NCBI RefSeq assembly: GCF_029690045.1
Contig: NZ_CP121464.1
Coordinates: 6,014,001 to 6,078,000 of the forward strand
Length of the DNA stretch: 64,000 nt
Reading direction: 5' to 3'
DNA from: Janthinobacterium rivuli
GTDB lineage: Bacteria; Pseudomonadota; Gammaproteobacteria; Burkholderiales; Burkholderiaceae_D
The first letter of the stretch is position 1. Each line of letters starts with the position of its first letter. The position numbers and the translations under genes are program-made. Below the pieces are notes generated by a model. It ran no database searches, was not told the DNA's origin, and saw nothing but the letters and a program-made list of their open reading frames with translations. Shown here piece after piece: positions 19,397 through 28,417 of this stretch.

Positions 19397-19703
19397 GCCA
19401 AGCCCAAGCGCTCCCCCGGCGCGGCCGGCGCGCACGCCCAGCCCAGAGTTACAGGCGCGTCGCGATGTGCACTGGCGCAAGACGCGGCGCCTGACGGCCA
19501 TCCTGTTGCTGGTCTGGCTGCTGACGGGCTTTCTGACCGTGTTTTATGCGCGCGAACTGTTGCATTTAAATCTGTTCGGCTGGCCGCTGCCCTTTTATAT
19601 GGCGGCCCAGGGCGCCTCGCTCGTGTACCTGGCCATCATCGCCTTGTATGCCTGGCGCATGCGACGCCTGGACCGGGCTTTTCATGCCGAGGAGCAAACA
19701 TGA
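19389..19703 (+). CDS. DUF4212 small membrane subunit of a sodium:solute symporter
   Basis: A 104-residue protein with an Ala/Pro-rich N-terminus, the conserved segment VHWRKTRRLTAILLLVWLLTGFLTVFYA and a second membrane helix (FYMAAQGASLVYLAIIALYAWRM). This is DUF4212, the small partner encoded just before VC_2705-type symporters. It overlaps the kinase gene by 8 bp and the symporter gene by 4 bp (ATGA), so the four genes form one tightly coupled operon. An ATG at 19377 is a possible alternative start. Confidence 0.92.
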   Translation: MDKPSPSAPPARPARTPSPELQARRDVHWRKTRRLTAILLLVWLLTGFLTVFYARELLHLNLFGWPLPFYMAAQGASLVYLAIIALYAWRMRRLDRAFHAEEQT

Positions 19704-21748
19704 GCGCCCAGCGCAGCTTCTTTGCGCGCCTGTGCCGCTACTATCTGCTGTTTACGGCCGGCTTCGCCGCCTTCCTGCTGGCTTTGTCCGTGCTGGAACA
19801 GGAAGGCATGCCGCGCGCATGGATCGGCTACCTGTTCATGCTCGTCACCATCACCCTGTACGCCACCATCGGCGTCATCAGCCGCACCTCGAACGTCACC
19901 GAATACTATGTGGCGGGGCGCCGGGTGCCGGCCATGTTCAACGGCATGGCCACGGCCGCCGACTGGATTTCGGCAGCCAGCTTCATCAGCCTGGCCGGCG
20001 GCCTGTACCTGAACGGTTTCGACGGCCTGGCCTTCATCATGGGCTGGACGGGCGGCTATTGCCTGGTGGCGCTATTGATCGCCCCCTACCTGCGCAAGTT
20101 CAGCCAGTACACGATTCCCGATTTCCTCGCCGCCCGCTATGGCAGCGGCACCGACAAACGGGGCGCCAGCGTGCGCGTGGTGGCCGTGGCCGCCACTATC
20201 ATCGTGTCGTTTACCTATGTGGTGGCGCAGATCTACGCCGTCGGCCTCATCGCCTCGCGCTTCACGGGCGTGGATTTTTCCGTCGGCATCTTCCTGGGCC
20301 TGGCCAGCATCCTCGTCTGCTCCTTTCTGGGCGGCATGCGCGCCATCACCTGGACCCAAGTGGCGCAATACATCATCATCCTCGTCGCCTTTCTGATTCC
20401 CGCCATATGGCTGTCGGTCAAGCATGCGGACAATCCCGTGCCGCAGATCGCCTACGGCAAGGTGCTGCCGCAATTGAGCGCGCGCGAACACGTGCTGGAA
20501 ACGGATCCGAAAGAAAACGAGGTACGCGCCATCTTCCACCAGCGCGCCATCAGCTACCAGGCGCGCATAGCCGGTTTGCCCGCTTCCTGGGAACAAGGCC
20601 ATCTGACGGCCCAGCGCCAGCTCGATAGTTTGCGCCAGCGCAATGCTTCACTGTTCGACATCCGCAACGCGGAACGCTATCTGATTGCCTATCCGAAAAG
20701 TCCGGACGAGGCACGCGTGCTGTGGCAGGCCGCGCAGGCGCAAAATCAGAAACGCGCCGAGCCGATCATTCCGCACGCGCAGCCGTTTCCCGCCGCCGAC
20801 CGGGAACAGTCTGACATCAAGCGCAACAATTTCCTGGCTCTCGTGTTCTGCATGATGCTGGGCACGGCCGCCCTGCCGCATATCCTCATGCGATCGTACA
20901 CCACGCCCTCCGTGCACGAGACGCGCGTCTCCGTCTTCTGGACCCTGTTCTTCATCTTGTTGATCTACCTCACAATTCCCGCGCTGGCCGTGCTGGTCAA
21001 ATACGATATTTACTCGGCGCTGGTGGGCACGCAATACGCGAACCTGCCCACCTGGGTGTCGTACTGGGCCAACGTGGACAAGCTCAGTCCCCTGATCAGC
21101 ATCGTCGACGTCAACCGCGACGGCATCGTGCAACTGGCGGAAATTTCCATCGACGCCGACGTGCTGGTGCTGGCCACGCCCGAGATCGCCGGCCTGCCCT
21201 ACGTGATTTCCGGCCTGGTGGCGGCCGGCGGCCTGGCTGCCGCCCTGTCGACGGCCGATGGCTTGCTGCTGGCCATCTCCAACGCCCTGTCGCACGACGT
21301 GTATTACAAGGTGGTCGACCCGACCGCCTCGACGCAAAAGCGCGTGACGATTTCAAAATTGCTGCTGCTGGCCGTGGCCTTCATCGCCGCCTATGCCGCC
21401 TCGCAAAAGCCGGCGGACATCTTGTCGCTGGTGGGCGTGGCCTTTTCCCTGGCCGCCTCGACCCTGTTCCCGCCGCTGGTGCTGGGCGTGTTCTGGCAGC
21501 GCGCCAACTATCAGGGCGCGCTGGCCGGCATGCTGACGGGCTTTGGCGTGTGCCTGTATTACATGCTGCACACGAGCACCATGCTGGGCGGTAATGCCAG
21601 CGGTCAATGGATGCATATCGCGCCTATTTCCGCCGGCATCTTCGGCGTGCCGGCCGGCCTGGCCGCCGCCATCCTCGTCAGCTGGCTGACGCCGGCGCCG
21701 GGACGCCGCAGCACGGGACTGGTCGAGCATATCCGTGCGCCGGAATAA
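19700..21748 (+). CDS. Sodium:solute symporter, VC_2705 subfamily
   Basis: A 682-residue SSS-family transporter related to acetate permease ActP. Typical segments are TSNVTEYYVAGRRVPAMFNGMATAADWISAASFI near the start and GLAAALSTADGLLLAISNALSHD (about residue 510). A hydrophilic insert of roughly 110 residues (about 250-365, rich in charged residues) is longer than in ActP. The operon with DUF4212 and a two-component system suggests regulated uptake of a small carboxylate; this substrate is inferred, not shown. Confidence 0.92.
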   Translation: MSAQRSFFARLCRYYLLFTAGFAAFLLALSVLEQEGMPRAWIGYLFMLVTITLYATIGVISRTSNVTEYYVAGRRVPAMFNGMATAADWISAASFISLAGGLYLNGFDGLAFIMGWTGGYCLVALLIAPYLRKFSQYTIPDFLAARYGSGTDKRGASVRVVAVAATIIVSFTYVVAQIYAVGLIASRFTGVDFSVGIFLGLASILVCSFLGGMRAITWTQVAQYIIILVAFLIPAIWLSVKHADNPVPQIAYGKVLPQLSAREHVLETDPKENEVRAIFHQRAISYQARIAGLPASWEQGHLTAQRQLDSLRQRNASLFDIRNAERYLIAYPKSPDEARVLWQAAQAQNQKRAEPIIPHAQPFPAADREQSDIKRNNFLALVFCMMLGTAALPHILMRSYTTPSVHETRVSVFWTLFFILLIYLTIPALAVLVKYDIYSALVGTQYANLPTWVSYWANVDKLSPLISIVDVNRDGIVQLAEISIDADVLVLATPEIAGLPYVISGLVAAGGLAAALSTADGLLLAISNALSHDVYYKVVDPTASTQKRVTISKLLLLAVAFIAAYAASQKPADILSLVGVAFSLAASTLFPPLVLGVFWQRANYQGALAGMLTGFGVCLYYMLHTSTMLGGNASGQWMHIAPISAGIFGVPAGLAAAILVSWLTPAPGRRSTGLVEHIRAPE

Positions 21749-21834
21749 CAGCGCATCGTGACCTGGGGTAAAAAGACAGCGCCGCGGCAAAAAAGGAGTA
21801 GGCTGGAGGGCCGTTCCACTTACGAGGAAATCCC

Positions 21835-23049
21835 ATGCCGTCTGGAAAAATTCTTGTTGCCCAGGGAGGCGGCCCCACCGCCGTCATCAACCAGTCGCTG
21901 GTGGGCGTGGTGCTCGAATCGCGGCGCTTTCAGCATGTCACGCGCGTGTATGGCGCGCTGCACGGCGTGCGCGGCATCGTCAATGAAGAATTCGTCGATC
22001 TGACGCAGGAAACCAGCCATAACCTGGAACTGGTGGCCGCCACGCCGTCCTCGGCCCTCGGTTCCACGCGCGACAAGCCCGACATCGCCTACTGCCAGCA
22101 AATCTTCGAAGTGCTGCGTGCGCACGAGATCGAACATTTCTTTTATATCGGCGGCAATGACTCGTCCGACACGGTGCGCATCGTCAGCGAGGAAGCGCAC
22201 AAGGCCGGCTATCCGCTGCGCTGCATCCACATCCCGAAAACCATCGACAACGACCTGGTGGGCAGCGACCACACGCCCGGCTTTCCCTCGGCCGCGCGTT
22301 TCGTCGCACAAGCGTTCGCCGGCGCCAACCTCGACAACGCAGCCTTGCCCGGCGTGTACGTGGGCGTGGTGATGGGCCGCCACGCGGGCTTCTTGACGGC
22401 CGCCTCGGCGCTGGGCAAGAAGTTCCCCGACGATGGCCCGCACCTGATCTACCTGCCCGAACGCGTCTTCGTGCTCGAGAACTTCCTTGCCGACGTAAAG
22501 GCGACCTATGAAAAATATGGCCGCTGCGTGATCGCCGTCTCGGAAGGCATCCACGACGCCTCGGGCGAACCGATCGCCAGTCTGCTGGCGAAAGAAGTAG
22601 AACGCGACGCACACGGCAACGTGCAATTGTCCGGCACGGGCGCGCTGGCCGACCTGCTGTGCGACGAAATCAAGGCCAAGCTCGGCATCAAGCGCGTGCG
22701 CGGCGATACCTTCGGCTACCTGCAGCGCTCCTTCATCGGCTGCGTTTCCGACGTCGACCAGCGCGAAGCGCGCGAGGTGGGCGAAAAGGCGGTGCAGTTC
22801 GCCATGTGGGGCGACCGCGACGGCTCCGTTGCCATCAAGCGCACGGGCTTTTATTCCGTCGATTATGAACTGCTGCCGCTTTCCGAAGTGGCGGGCAAGA
22901 CGCGCACCATGGAAGACGAATTCATCAGCGCCAGCGGCACGGACGTCACCGATGCTTTCAGGTTGTATCTGCGCCCGCTGCTGGGTTCGGGCATGCCCGA
23001 TGCGTTCCGCCTGCGCGCCGCAAAAGTAGCGAAGGTCTTGAAACCTTAG
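21835..23049 (+). CDS. pfp: 6-phosphofructokinase, probably pyrophosphate-dependent
   Basis: A 404-residue enzyme of the PFKA superfamily interconverting fructose 6-phosphate and fructose 1,6-bisphosphate. Two diagnostic sites favour pyrophosphate: GGND at 106-109 (Asp where ATP enzymes have the second Gly of GGDGS) and PKTIDND at 134-140 (Lys in place of Gly in PGTIDND). Other marks are VAQGGGPTAVINQS at the start and the hexose-phosphate segment VVMGRHAGFLTA. AGGAA precedes the ATG. A reversible PPi enzyme suits a largely gluconeogenic betaproteobacterium. Phosphoryl-donor use is inferred from motifs. Confidence 0.9.
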   Translation: MPSGKILVAQGGGPTAVINQSLVGVVLESRRFQHVTRVYGALHGVRGIVNEEFVDLTQETSHNLELVAATPSSALGSTRDKPDIAYCQQIFEVLRAHEIEHFFYIGGNDSSDTVRIVSEEAHKAGYPLRCIHIPKTIDNDLVGSDHTPGFPSAARFVAQAFAGANLDNAALPGVYVGVVMGRHAGFLTAASALGKKFPDDGPHLIYLPERVFVLENFLADVKATYEKYGRCVIAVSEGIHDASGEPIASLLAKEVERDAHGNVQLSGTGALADLLCDEIKAKLGIKRVRGDTFGYLQRSFIGCVSDVDQREAREVGEKAVQFAMWGDRDGSVAIKRTGFYSVDYELLPLSEVAGKTRTMEDEFISASGTDVTDAFRLYLRPLLGSGMPDAFRLRAAKVAKVLKP

Positions 23050-23882
23050 CTGTTTTCCGCCAGCAATAGCGGCCGTAGTTTCACGGCCGCTTCTTTTAAC
23101 TGCGGCACGTGCTGCAGCAGTTGCTCCACGGACTTTCTCGCCACGGGCGCGTGGCAGGCCACGGCCGCCACGATGCGCCCGTCGGCTGCGCAGATGGGCA
23201 CGGCCACGGCCACCATGCCGTGCACAAATTCCTCGTCATCGATGCCGATGCCCAGCCGGGCGATGCGCACGATCTCGCGTTCCAGCAGCACGGGGTCGGT
23301 GATGCTTTTCGGCGTGCGCGCTTCCAGGCCCAGCATGGCCAGCAGCTCGCGCCGCTCCAGCAGGGTCATGTGCGCCAGAAATAATTTTCCGCTCGCCGTG
23401 CAATGCATGGGCGCGCGCGTACCCAGCACCAGGTGCAGGCGCAGCGGTTCCTGCGTTTCCACCCGGTCCACGTAGACGATCGCATTGCCTTCGGGAATGG
23501 CCAGGTTGCACGTCTCGCCCGTCACGGCCACCAGGCTGCCCAGGATGCTGCGGCTCACGCGGATCAGGGCATTGTTGCGCAGGGTCGCCAGCGCCAGGTT
23601 GGTGGATGCCGCACCGGGCACATAGCCGCGTCCCACGGGCGTGCGCAGCACATAGCCATGCTGTTCCAGGGTATCGAGCAAGCGCATCATGCTGGCCTTG
23701 GGCACCTGCATGCGCGCGGCCAGCTGCGACAGGGTCAAGGGCTGGCTGGCGCTGGCCAGGTGCTCAATCAGGCGCAGCACGCGCAAGCCCCGCGCCTCGT
23801 CGCCATGGCTGGCCGCCGTGCCAGCACCCGCTTGGTTGCCTTCTTCGGCCTCACCCGGCCGTTTTTGAAACGCATCATGCAT
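23046..23882 (-). CDS. IclR-family transcriptional regulator
   Basis: A 278-residue regulator. After a polar N-terminal tail comes the IclR winged helix (about 31-90: GLRVLRLIEHLASASQPLTLSQLAARMQVPKASMMRLLDTLEQHGYV), then the effector-binding domain with HCTASGKLFLAHM, and the C-terminal GMVAVAVPICAADGRIVAAVACHAP. The ATG at 23882 has AGGTG upstream. It is divergent from the GMC oxidoreductase gene, with a 17-bp palindrome in the shared intergenic region, and very likely controls that gene and the following transporter. The effector is unknown. Confidence 0.93.
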   Translation of the reverse strand: MHDAFQKRPGEAEEGNQAGAGTAASHGDEARGLRVLRLIEHLASASQPLTLSQLAARMQVPKASMMRLLDTLEQHGYVLRTPVGRGYVPGAASTNLALATLRNNALIRVSRSILGSLVAVTGETCNLAIPEGNAIVYVDRVETQEPLRLHLVLGTRAPMHCTASGKLFLAHMTLLERRELLAMLGLEARTPKSITDPVLLEREIVRIARLGIGIDDEEFVHGMVAVAVPICAADGRIVAAVACHAPVARKSVEQLLQHVPQLKEAAVKLRPLLLAENS

Positions 23883-23948
23883 GTTCTGTTTCACCTCTCG
23901 CGTATGCGGCTGTTTCCGCTTGTCCCGGTGCTGCACGTCTTTTATAAA

Positions 23949-23965
23949 TGGAACCAGACGTTCCA
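23949..23965. promoter_or_regulatory. Palindromic operator candidate for the IclR regulator
   Basis: TGGAACCAGACGTTCCA is a perfect 6-bp inverted repeat with a 5-base spacer, 67 bp before the IclR start and 81 bp before the GMC gene. Its TGGAA...TTCCA ends resemble the known E. coli IclR operator (TGGAAAT-N-ATTTCCA). Confidence 0.7.
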
Positions 23966-24045
23966 AAAATAACCAATAAAGACCAGTGTATCGCAAAAAA
24001 TGCCCGTCGAGGCAGCTAGATACCGCAACGCAGGAGACAAGAGCA

Positions 24046-25662
24046 ATGTTGCAAACACACTACGATTACATCGTTGTCGGCGCCGGTTCCGCCGGCTGCG
24101 TGCTGGCCAACCGCCTGTCGCATGACAGCAACAATCAGGTATTGCTGCTGGAAGCGGGCGGCAAGGACAACAATCCGTGGATACACGTGCCGGTCGGCTA
24201 TTTCAAGACCATGCACGACCCCAGGCTGGACTGGTGCTACCGCACGGAAGCGGACGCCGGCATCGCGGGGCGCCAGCTGCAATGGCCACGCGGCAAGGTG
24301 CTGGGCGGCTCCAGCTCGCTCAACGGCTTGCTGTACGTACGTGGCCAGAAGGAAGACTACGACCGCTGGGCCGAACTGGGCAATGCAGGCTGGAGCTATG
24401 CCGAAGTGCTGCCCTATTTCAAGAAATCGGAAGACCAGGAACGCGGCGCCAGCGATTACCACGGCGTCGGCGGTCCATTAAAAGTGTCGGACCTGCGCCT
24501 GCGCCGTCCCATCGCGGAACACTTCATTGCCGGTGCCACGGAAAGCGGCATCCCCTTCAATGCCGATTACAACGGCGCCACGCAGGAAGGCGTCGGCTAC
24601 TTCCAGCAGACGGCCAGCAAGGGCTTGCGCTGGAGCACAGCGAAAGCCTTCCTGCGGCCGGCCCGCAAGCGCGCCAACCTGCGCGTGGAAGTGCGCGCGC
24701 AAATCACCCGCGTGCTATTCGAGGGCAAGCGCGCCGTCGGCATCGAATTCCGGCAGGATGGCCAGCTGCGCCAGGTGCGCGCCAGCGGCGAAGTGATTTT
24801 ATGCGCGGGCGCCATCGGCTCGCCGCAAATCCTGCAATGCTCGGGCGTCGGACCGCGCGCCCTGCTCGATGAAGTAGGCGTGCCGCTGGTGCACGACTTG
24901 CCTGGCGTGGGACAGAACCTGCAAGACCATCTGCAAATACGCCTCGTCTTCAAGACGCGATTGAAAACCCTGAACGATGAAGTCAACAGCCTGTGGGGCA
25001 AGCTGTGGGTGGGCATGCAATATGTGTTTTCCCGCTCGGGGCCTTTGACCCTGGCGGCCAGCCAGGTGACGGTGTTTACCCGCTCCTCGCCCGAGGTGGA
25101 GCGGCCCGACATCCAGTTCCACATGCAGCCGCTGAGCGCCGACAAGCCGGGCGAAGGCGCGCATCCGTTTTCCGCGTTTACGTCATCCGTGTGCCAGCTG
25201 CGCCCGCACAGCCGCGGCCACGTATCGATCAAGTCCGCCGATCCGTTTGCGTATCCGGGCATCTACCCGAACTACCTGTCCGACCCGCGCGACCAGCAAA
25301 CGGCGATTGCCGCCCTGCGCGTGGCGAGAAAAATCGCCGCCGCCCCGTCGCTGGCGCCGCACATCATTTCCGAGTTCGTGCCCGGCCCGCAGTTCGAAAC
25401 GGACGAGGAACTGCTGGACGCGGCACGGCGCTTCAGCCAGTCCATCTACCACCCCAGCGGCACCTGCAAGATGGGGCATGACGCCATGGCCGTCGTCGAC
25501 GAGCGCCTGCGCGTGCACGGCATGCAGCACCTGCGCGTGGTCGACGCGTCGATCATGCCGGAAATCGTCTCGGGCAATACGAACGCGCCCACCATCATGA
25601 TCGCCGAAAAAGCGGCCGACATGATCCTGGCGGACGCCGTGCGGCTGCCCAAGGCGGCCTAG
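24046..25662 (+). CDS. GMC-family flavin oxidoreductase (choline/alcohol dehydrogenase type)
   Basis: A 538-residue FAD enzyme of the glucose-methanol-choline family. It has the dinucleotide fold [18 protein letters not shown] (9-24), GMC signature 1 ([19 protein letters not shown]), signature 2 ([15 protein letters not shown]), the catalytic His in [10 protein letters not shown] near 469 and the C-terminal [16 protein letters not shown]. The ATG at 24046 has AGGAG upstream. BetA-like enzymes oxidise choline; AlkJ-like ones oxidise alcohols. There is no betaine aldehyde dehydrogenase nearby, so I make no substrate call. It is followed by an MHS transporter. Confidence 0.93.
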   Translation: MLQTHYDYIVVGAGSAGCVLANRLSHDSNNQVLLLEAGGKDNNPWIHVPVGYFKTMHDPRLDWCYRTEADAGIAGRQLQWPRGKVLGGSSSLNGLLYVRGQKEDYDRWAELGNAGWSYAEVLPYFKKSEDQERGASDYHGVGGPLKVSDLRLRRPIAEHFIAGATESGIPFNADYNGATQEGVGYFQQTASKGLRWSTAKAFLRPARKRANLRVEVRAQITRVLFEGKRAVGIEFRQDGQLRQVRASGEVILCAGAIGSPQILQCSGVGPRALLDEVGVPLVHDLPGVGQNLQDHLQIRLVFKTRLKTLNDEVNSLWGKLWVGMQYVFSRSGPLTLAASQVTVFTRSSPEVERPDIQFHMQPLSADKPGEGAHPFSAFTSSVCQLRPHSRGHVSIKSADPFAYPGIYPNYLSDPRDQQTAIAALRVARKIAAAPSLAPHIISEFVPGPQFETDEELLDAARRFSQSIYHPSGTCKMGHDAMAVVDERLRVHGMQHLRVVDASIMPEIVSGNTNAPTIMIAEKAADMILADAVRLPKAA

Positions 25663-25761
25663 TCCGCGCCCCATTCCACCTCACCCGGGAGGACGCCAGC
25701 GGCGGGCAGACGGCCCCGCCCCATGTATCGGCGACAAGCCAAGCATCAGAAAAAAACACAT

Positions 25762-25775
25762 AATCGATATCGATT
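25762..25775. promoter_or_regulatory. Perfect 14-bp palindrome before the MHS transporter
   Basis: AATCGATATCGATT lies directly before the ribosome-binding GGAGA (25776-25780) of the MHS transporter gene. It could be an operator or could mask the ribosome-binding region in RNA. No regulator is assigned. Confidence 0.5.
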
Positions 25776-25789
25776 GGAGACTAGATATT

Positions 25790-27121
25790 ATGGATAACAA
25801 TACGAACAATCCGAAAAAGGCCAAAGAGCTACGGAAAGTCGTGATGGCCAGCGTGATCGGCGCCACCATCGAGTGGTACGACTTCTTTTTATACGGCGTC
25901 GTGGCCGGCATCGTGTTCAGCAAGCTGTATTTCCCGGGCGGCGATCCGCTCGTCTCGACCATGCTGGCCTACGGCACCTTCGCCGTGGGCTTTCTGTCGC
26001 GCCCCATCGGCGGCGTGATCTTCGGCCACTTCGGCGACAAGATCGGCCGCAAGAGCATGCTGGTGATGACCCTGATGATCATGGGCGTCTCCACCTTCCT
26101 GATCGGCGTGCTGCCGACGTATGAGCACATCGGCTACTGGGCGCCCGGCCTGCTGCTGTTCCTGCGCGTGCTGCAGGGTATCGGCCTCGGTGGCGAATGG
26201 GGCGGCGCCGTGCTGATGGCGTATGAATATGCACCGCCGAAGGAGCGCGGCTTCTACGCCAGCCTGCCGCAGATCGGCCTGGCCATCGGCCTGTGCCTCG
26301 CGTCCGGCGTGGTGGCGATCCTCTCCTACAGCCTGACGGACGCGCAATTCCTGTCATGGGGCTGGCGCGTCGCCTTCATCCTGTCGGCCGCCCTCGTCTT
26401 CATCGGCATGTGGATACGTTTGAACGTGATGGAAACGCCGGAATTCCAGGCCGTCAAGGAGAAGAACGCGGAGACGCAAATCCCGTTCTTCGACCTGCTG
26501 AAGCGCTATCCGGGCAACGTCTTGAAGGGCATGGGCGCGCGCTATATCGACGGCGTGTTCTTCAATATCTTCGGCGTGTTTTCCATCACCTATCTGACCA
26601 ACACCATCAAGATCGACCGCACGGAAGCGCTGATGGGCGTGATGGCGTCGGCCGTCGTGATGTGCTTCTGCATCCCGTTCTTCGGCCGCCTGTCGGACCG
26701 CATCGGCCGCAGCAAGGTGTTTTTCTGGGGTTCGCTGATCACGGGCGTGTCGTCGATTCCCGCCTTCTGGATCATGCTCAACCACGCCGACAATCCGCTG
26801 CTGCTGTGGTGTTCCGTGATCATCCCGCTGGGCGTGCTGTATTCGGCCGTGTACGGCCCGGAAGCGGCCCTGTTCTGCGACCTGTTCGACGCCAAGGTAC
26901 GCTACACGGGCATCTCCTTCGTGTACCAGTTCTCCGGCATCTTCGCCAGCGGCCTGACACCCATCATCGCCACCTACCTGCTGAAAACGGGCAATGGCGA
27001 GCCGTGGCACATCGTCGGCTACATCCTGTTCGCCTCCCTCGTCTCGGCCGTCAGCGTGGCCATGATCGGGAAAGGAGGCTCGCAACCGGATGGCCGCATG
27101 AAGACGGTGCACGCAAGGTAA
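25790..27121 (+). CDS. MFS transporter, metabolite:H+ symporter (MHS) family
   Basis: A 443-residue inner-membrane protein with 12 expected helices. Family marks are SVIGATIEWYDFFLYG at the N-terminus (typical of ShiA/ProP/KgtP relatives), FGHFGDKIGRKSML between helices 2 and 3, RVLQGIGLGGEWGGAVLMAYEYAP, and the second conserved loop GRLSDRIGRSKV. GGAGA lies 9 bases before the ATG. It follows the GMC oxidoreductase by 127 bp and probably imports that enzyme's substrate or a related acid. The exact solute is not recognisable. Confidence 0.93.
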   Translation: MDNNTNNPKKAKELRKVVMASVIGATIEWYDFFLYGVVAGIVFSKLYFPGGDPLVSTMLAYGTFAVGFLSRPIGGVIFGHFGDKIGRKSMLVMTLMIMGVSTFLIGVLPTYEHIGYWAPGLLLFLRVLQGIGLGGEWGGAVLMAYEYAPPKERGFYASLPQIGLAIGLCLASGVVAILSYSLTDAQFLSWGWRVAFILSAALVFIGMWIRLNVMETPEFQAVKEKNAETQIPFFDLLKRYPGNVLKGMGARYIDGVFFNIFGVFSITYLTNTIKIDRTEALMGVMASAVVMCFCIPFFGRLSDRIGRSKVFFWGSLITGVSSIPAFWIMLNHADNPLLLWCSVIIPLGVLYSAVYGPEAALFCDLFDAKVRYTGISFVYQFSGIFASGLTPIIATYLLKTGNGEPWHIVGYILFASLVSAVSVAMIGKGGSQPDGRMKTVHAR

Positions 27122-27134
27122 GACCTGCGGACGT

Positions 27135-27169
27135 AAAAAAGGCAGGCCTCTCGCGAGTGCCTGCCTTTT
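27135..27169. terminator. Bidirectional terminator between the MHS transporter and purM
   Basis: A 7-bp stem (GGCAGGC 27141-27147, GCCTGCC 27159-27165) is flanked by AAAAAA on the left and TTTT on the right. It sits between convergent genes and can serve both strands. Confidence 0.88.
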
Positions 27170-27185
27170 CTATGCGTGTGATAAC

Positions 27186-28229
27186 TTAGATGACGATGGT
27201 CTGATGCTCGTCGCCGTTACGGGCACGAATGGTGCCGATGCGCGAAACGGTTTCGCCGGCCGCTTGCAGCTGGGCGATGGCGGCGTCCGCGTTTTCCTGC
27301 GAGACGATGACGGTCATGCCGATGCCGCAGTTGAAGACGCGGTGCATTTCGGCGTCAGCCACGCCGCCGTGCTGTTGCAGCCACGTGAACAGTGGCGGCA
27401 TAGTCCACGATTTCGAGTCCAGCTCGGCCACCAGGCCAGGCTGCAGCACGCGCGGGATGTTTTCCACCAGGCCGCCACCGGTGATGTGCACCATGCCTTT
27501 GACTTCCATCGCATCCATCAGCGCCAGCAGCGGCTTGACGTAGATGCGCGTCGGCTGCATCAGCACGTCGGCGAGTTTACGGCCGTGGAAGTCGCCTTCC
27601 AGGTCTGGTTTTGCCACTTCGATGATCTTGCGCACCAGCGAGTAACCGTTCGAGTGCACGCCCGACGAGGCCAGGCCCAGCACCACGTCGCCCGGGGCGA
27701 TCTTGGTGCCGTCGATGATTTTCGATTTTTCCACGGCGCCGACGGCAAAACCTGCCAGATCATATTCGCCGGCCGGGTACATGCTCGGCATTTCCGCCGT
27801 TTCGCCGCCGATCAGCGCGCAACCCGCTTGTTCGCAACCCTGGGCGATACCCTTGATGACGTCGGTGGCAATGGCCACGTCCAGCTTGCCGCAAGCGAAG
27901 TAGTCGAGGAAGAACAGGGGCTCGGCGCCTTGCACCAGGATGTCGTTGACGCTCATGGCGACCAGGTCGATGCCGACCGTGTCATGGCGGTTCAGTTCGA
28001 ACGCCAGGCGCAGTTTGGTACCGACGCCGTCGGTGCCCGAGACCAGCACCGGTTCCTTGTACTTCTTGCTGATTTCAAACATGGCGCCAAAACCGCCCAG
28101 GCCGCCCATCACGCCTTCGCGCAGGGTGCGCTTGGCAAACGGCTTGATTGCTTCGACTAAAGCGTCGCCTGCGTCGATATCGACGCCAGCGTCACGGTAG
28201 GAAAGGGAAACATTAGAAGTCTGGTTCAT
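27186..28229 (-). CDS. purM: Phosphoribosylformylglycinamidine cyclo-ligase
   Basis: AIR synthetase, which closes the imidazole ring in purine synthesis using ATP. The 347-residue protein starts [30 protein letters not shown] and has [33 protein letters not shown] and [15 protein letters not shown]. The ATG at 28229 is chosen over an upstream frame extension with no homology. It is divergent from the AI-2E permease gene, an arrangement common in betaproteobacteria. Confidence 0.97.
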   Translation of the reverse strand: MNQTSNVSLSYRDAGVDIDAGDALVEAIKPFAKRTLREGVMGGLGGFGAMFEISKKYKEPVLVSGTDGVGTKLRLAFELNRHDTVGIDLVAMSVNDILVQGAEPLFFLDYFACGKLDVAIATDVIKGIAQGCEQAGCALIGGETAEMPSMYPAGEYDLAGFAVGAVEKSKIIDGTKIAPGDVVLGLASSGVHSNGYSLVRKIIEVAKPDLEGDFHGRKLADVLMQPTRIYVKPLLALMDAMEVKGMVHITGGGLVENIPRVLQPGLVAELDSKSWTMPPLFTWLQQHGGVADAEMHRVFNCGIGMTVIVSQENADAAIAQLQAAGETVSRIGTIRARNGDEHQTIVI

Positions 28230-28417
28230 GGTGTGGTGGCAGCGGAGGCGGTAAAATAGAAGGCGGATACCCGCCGGCACGCGCGCGCAAGCATGTTTTT
28301 CAACATCGTGCGGCAGGACGCCAGCGGGTGAATTCGGTCGATCAAGTCGCTATTTTATCAAACTGCCCCGCCATTTCGTAATTAACTGCCTTTTTTTAAC
28401 GCAACAGTACAAACTAC

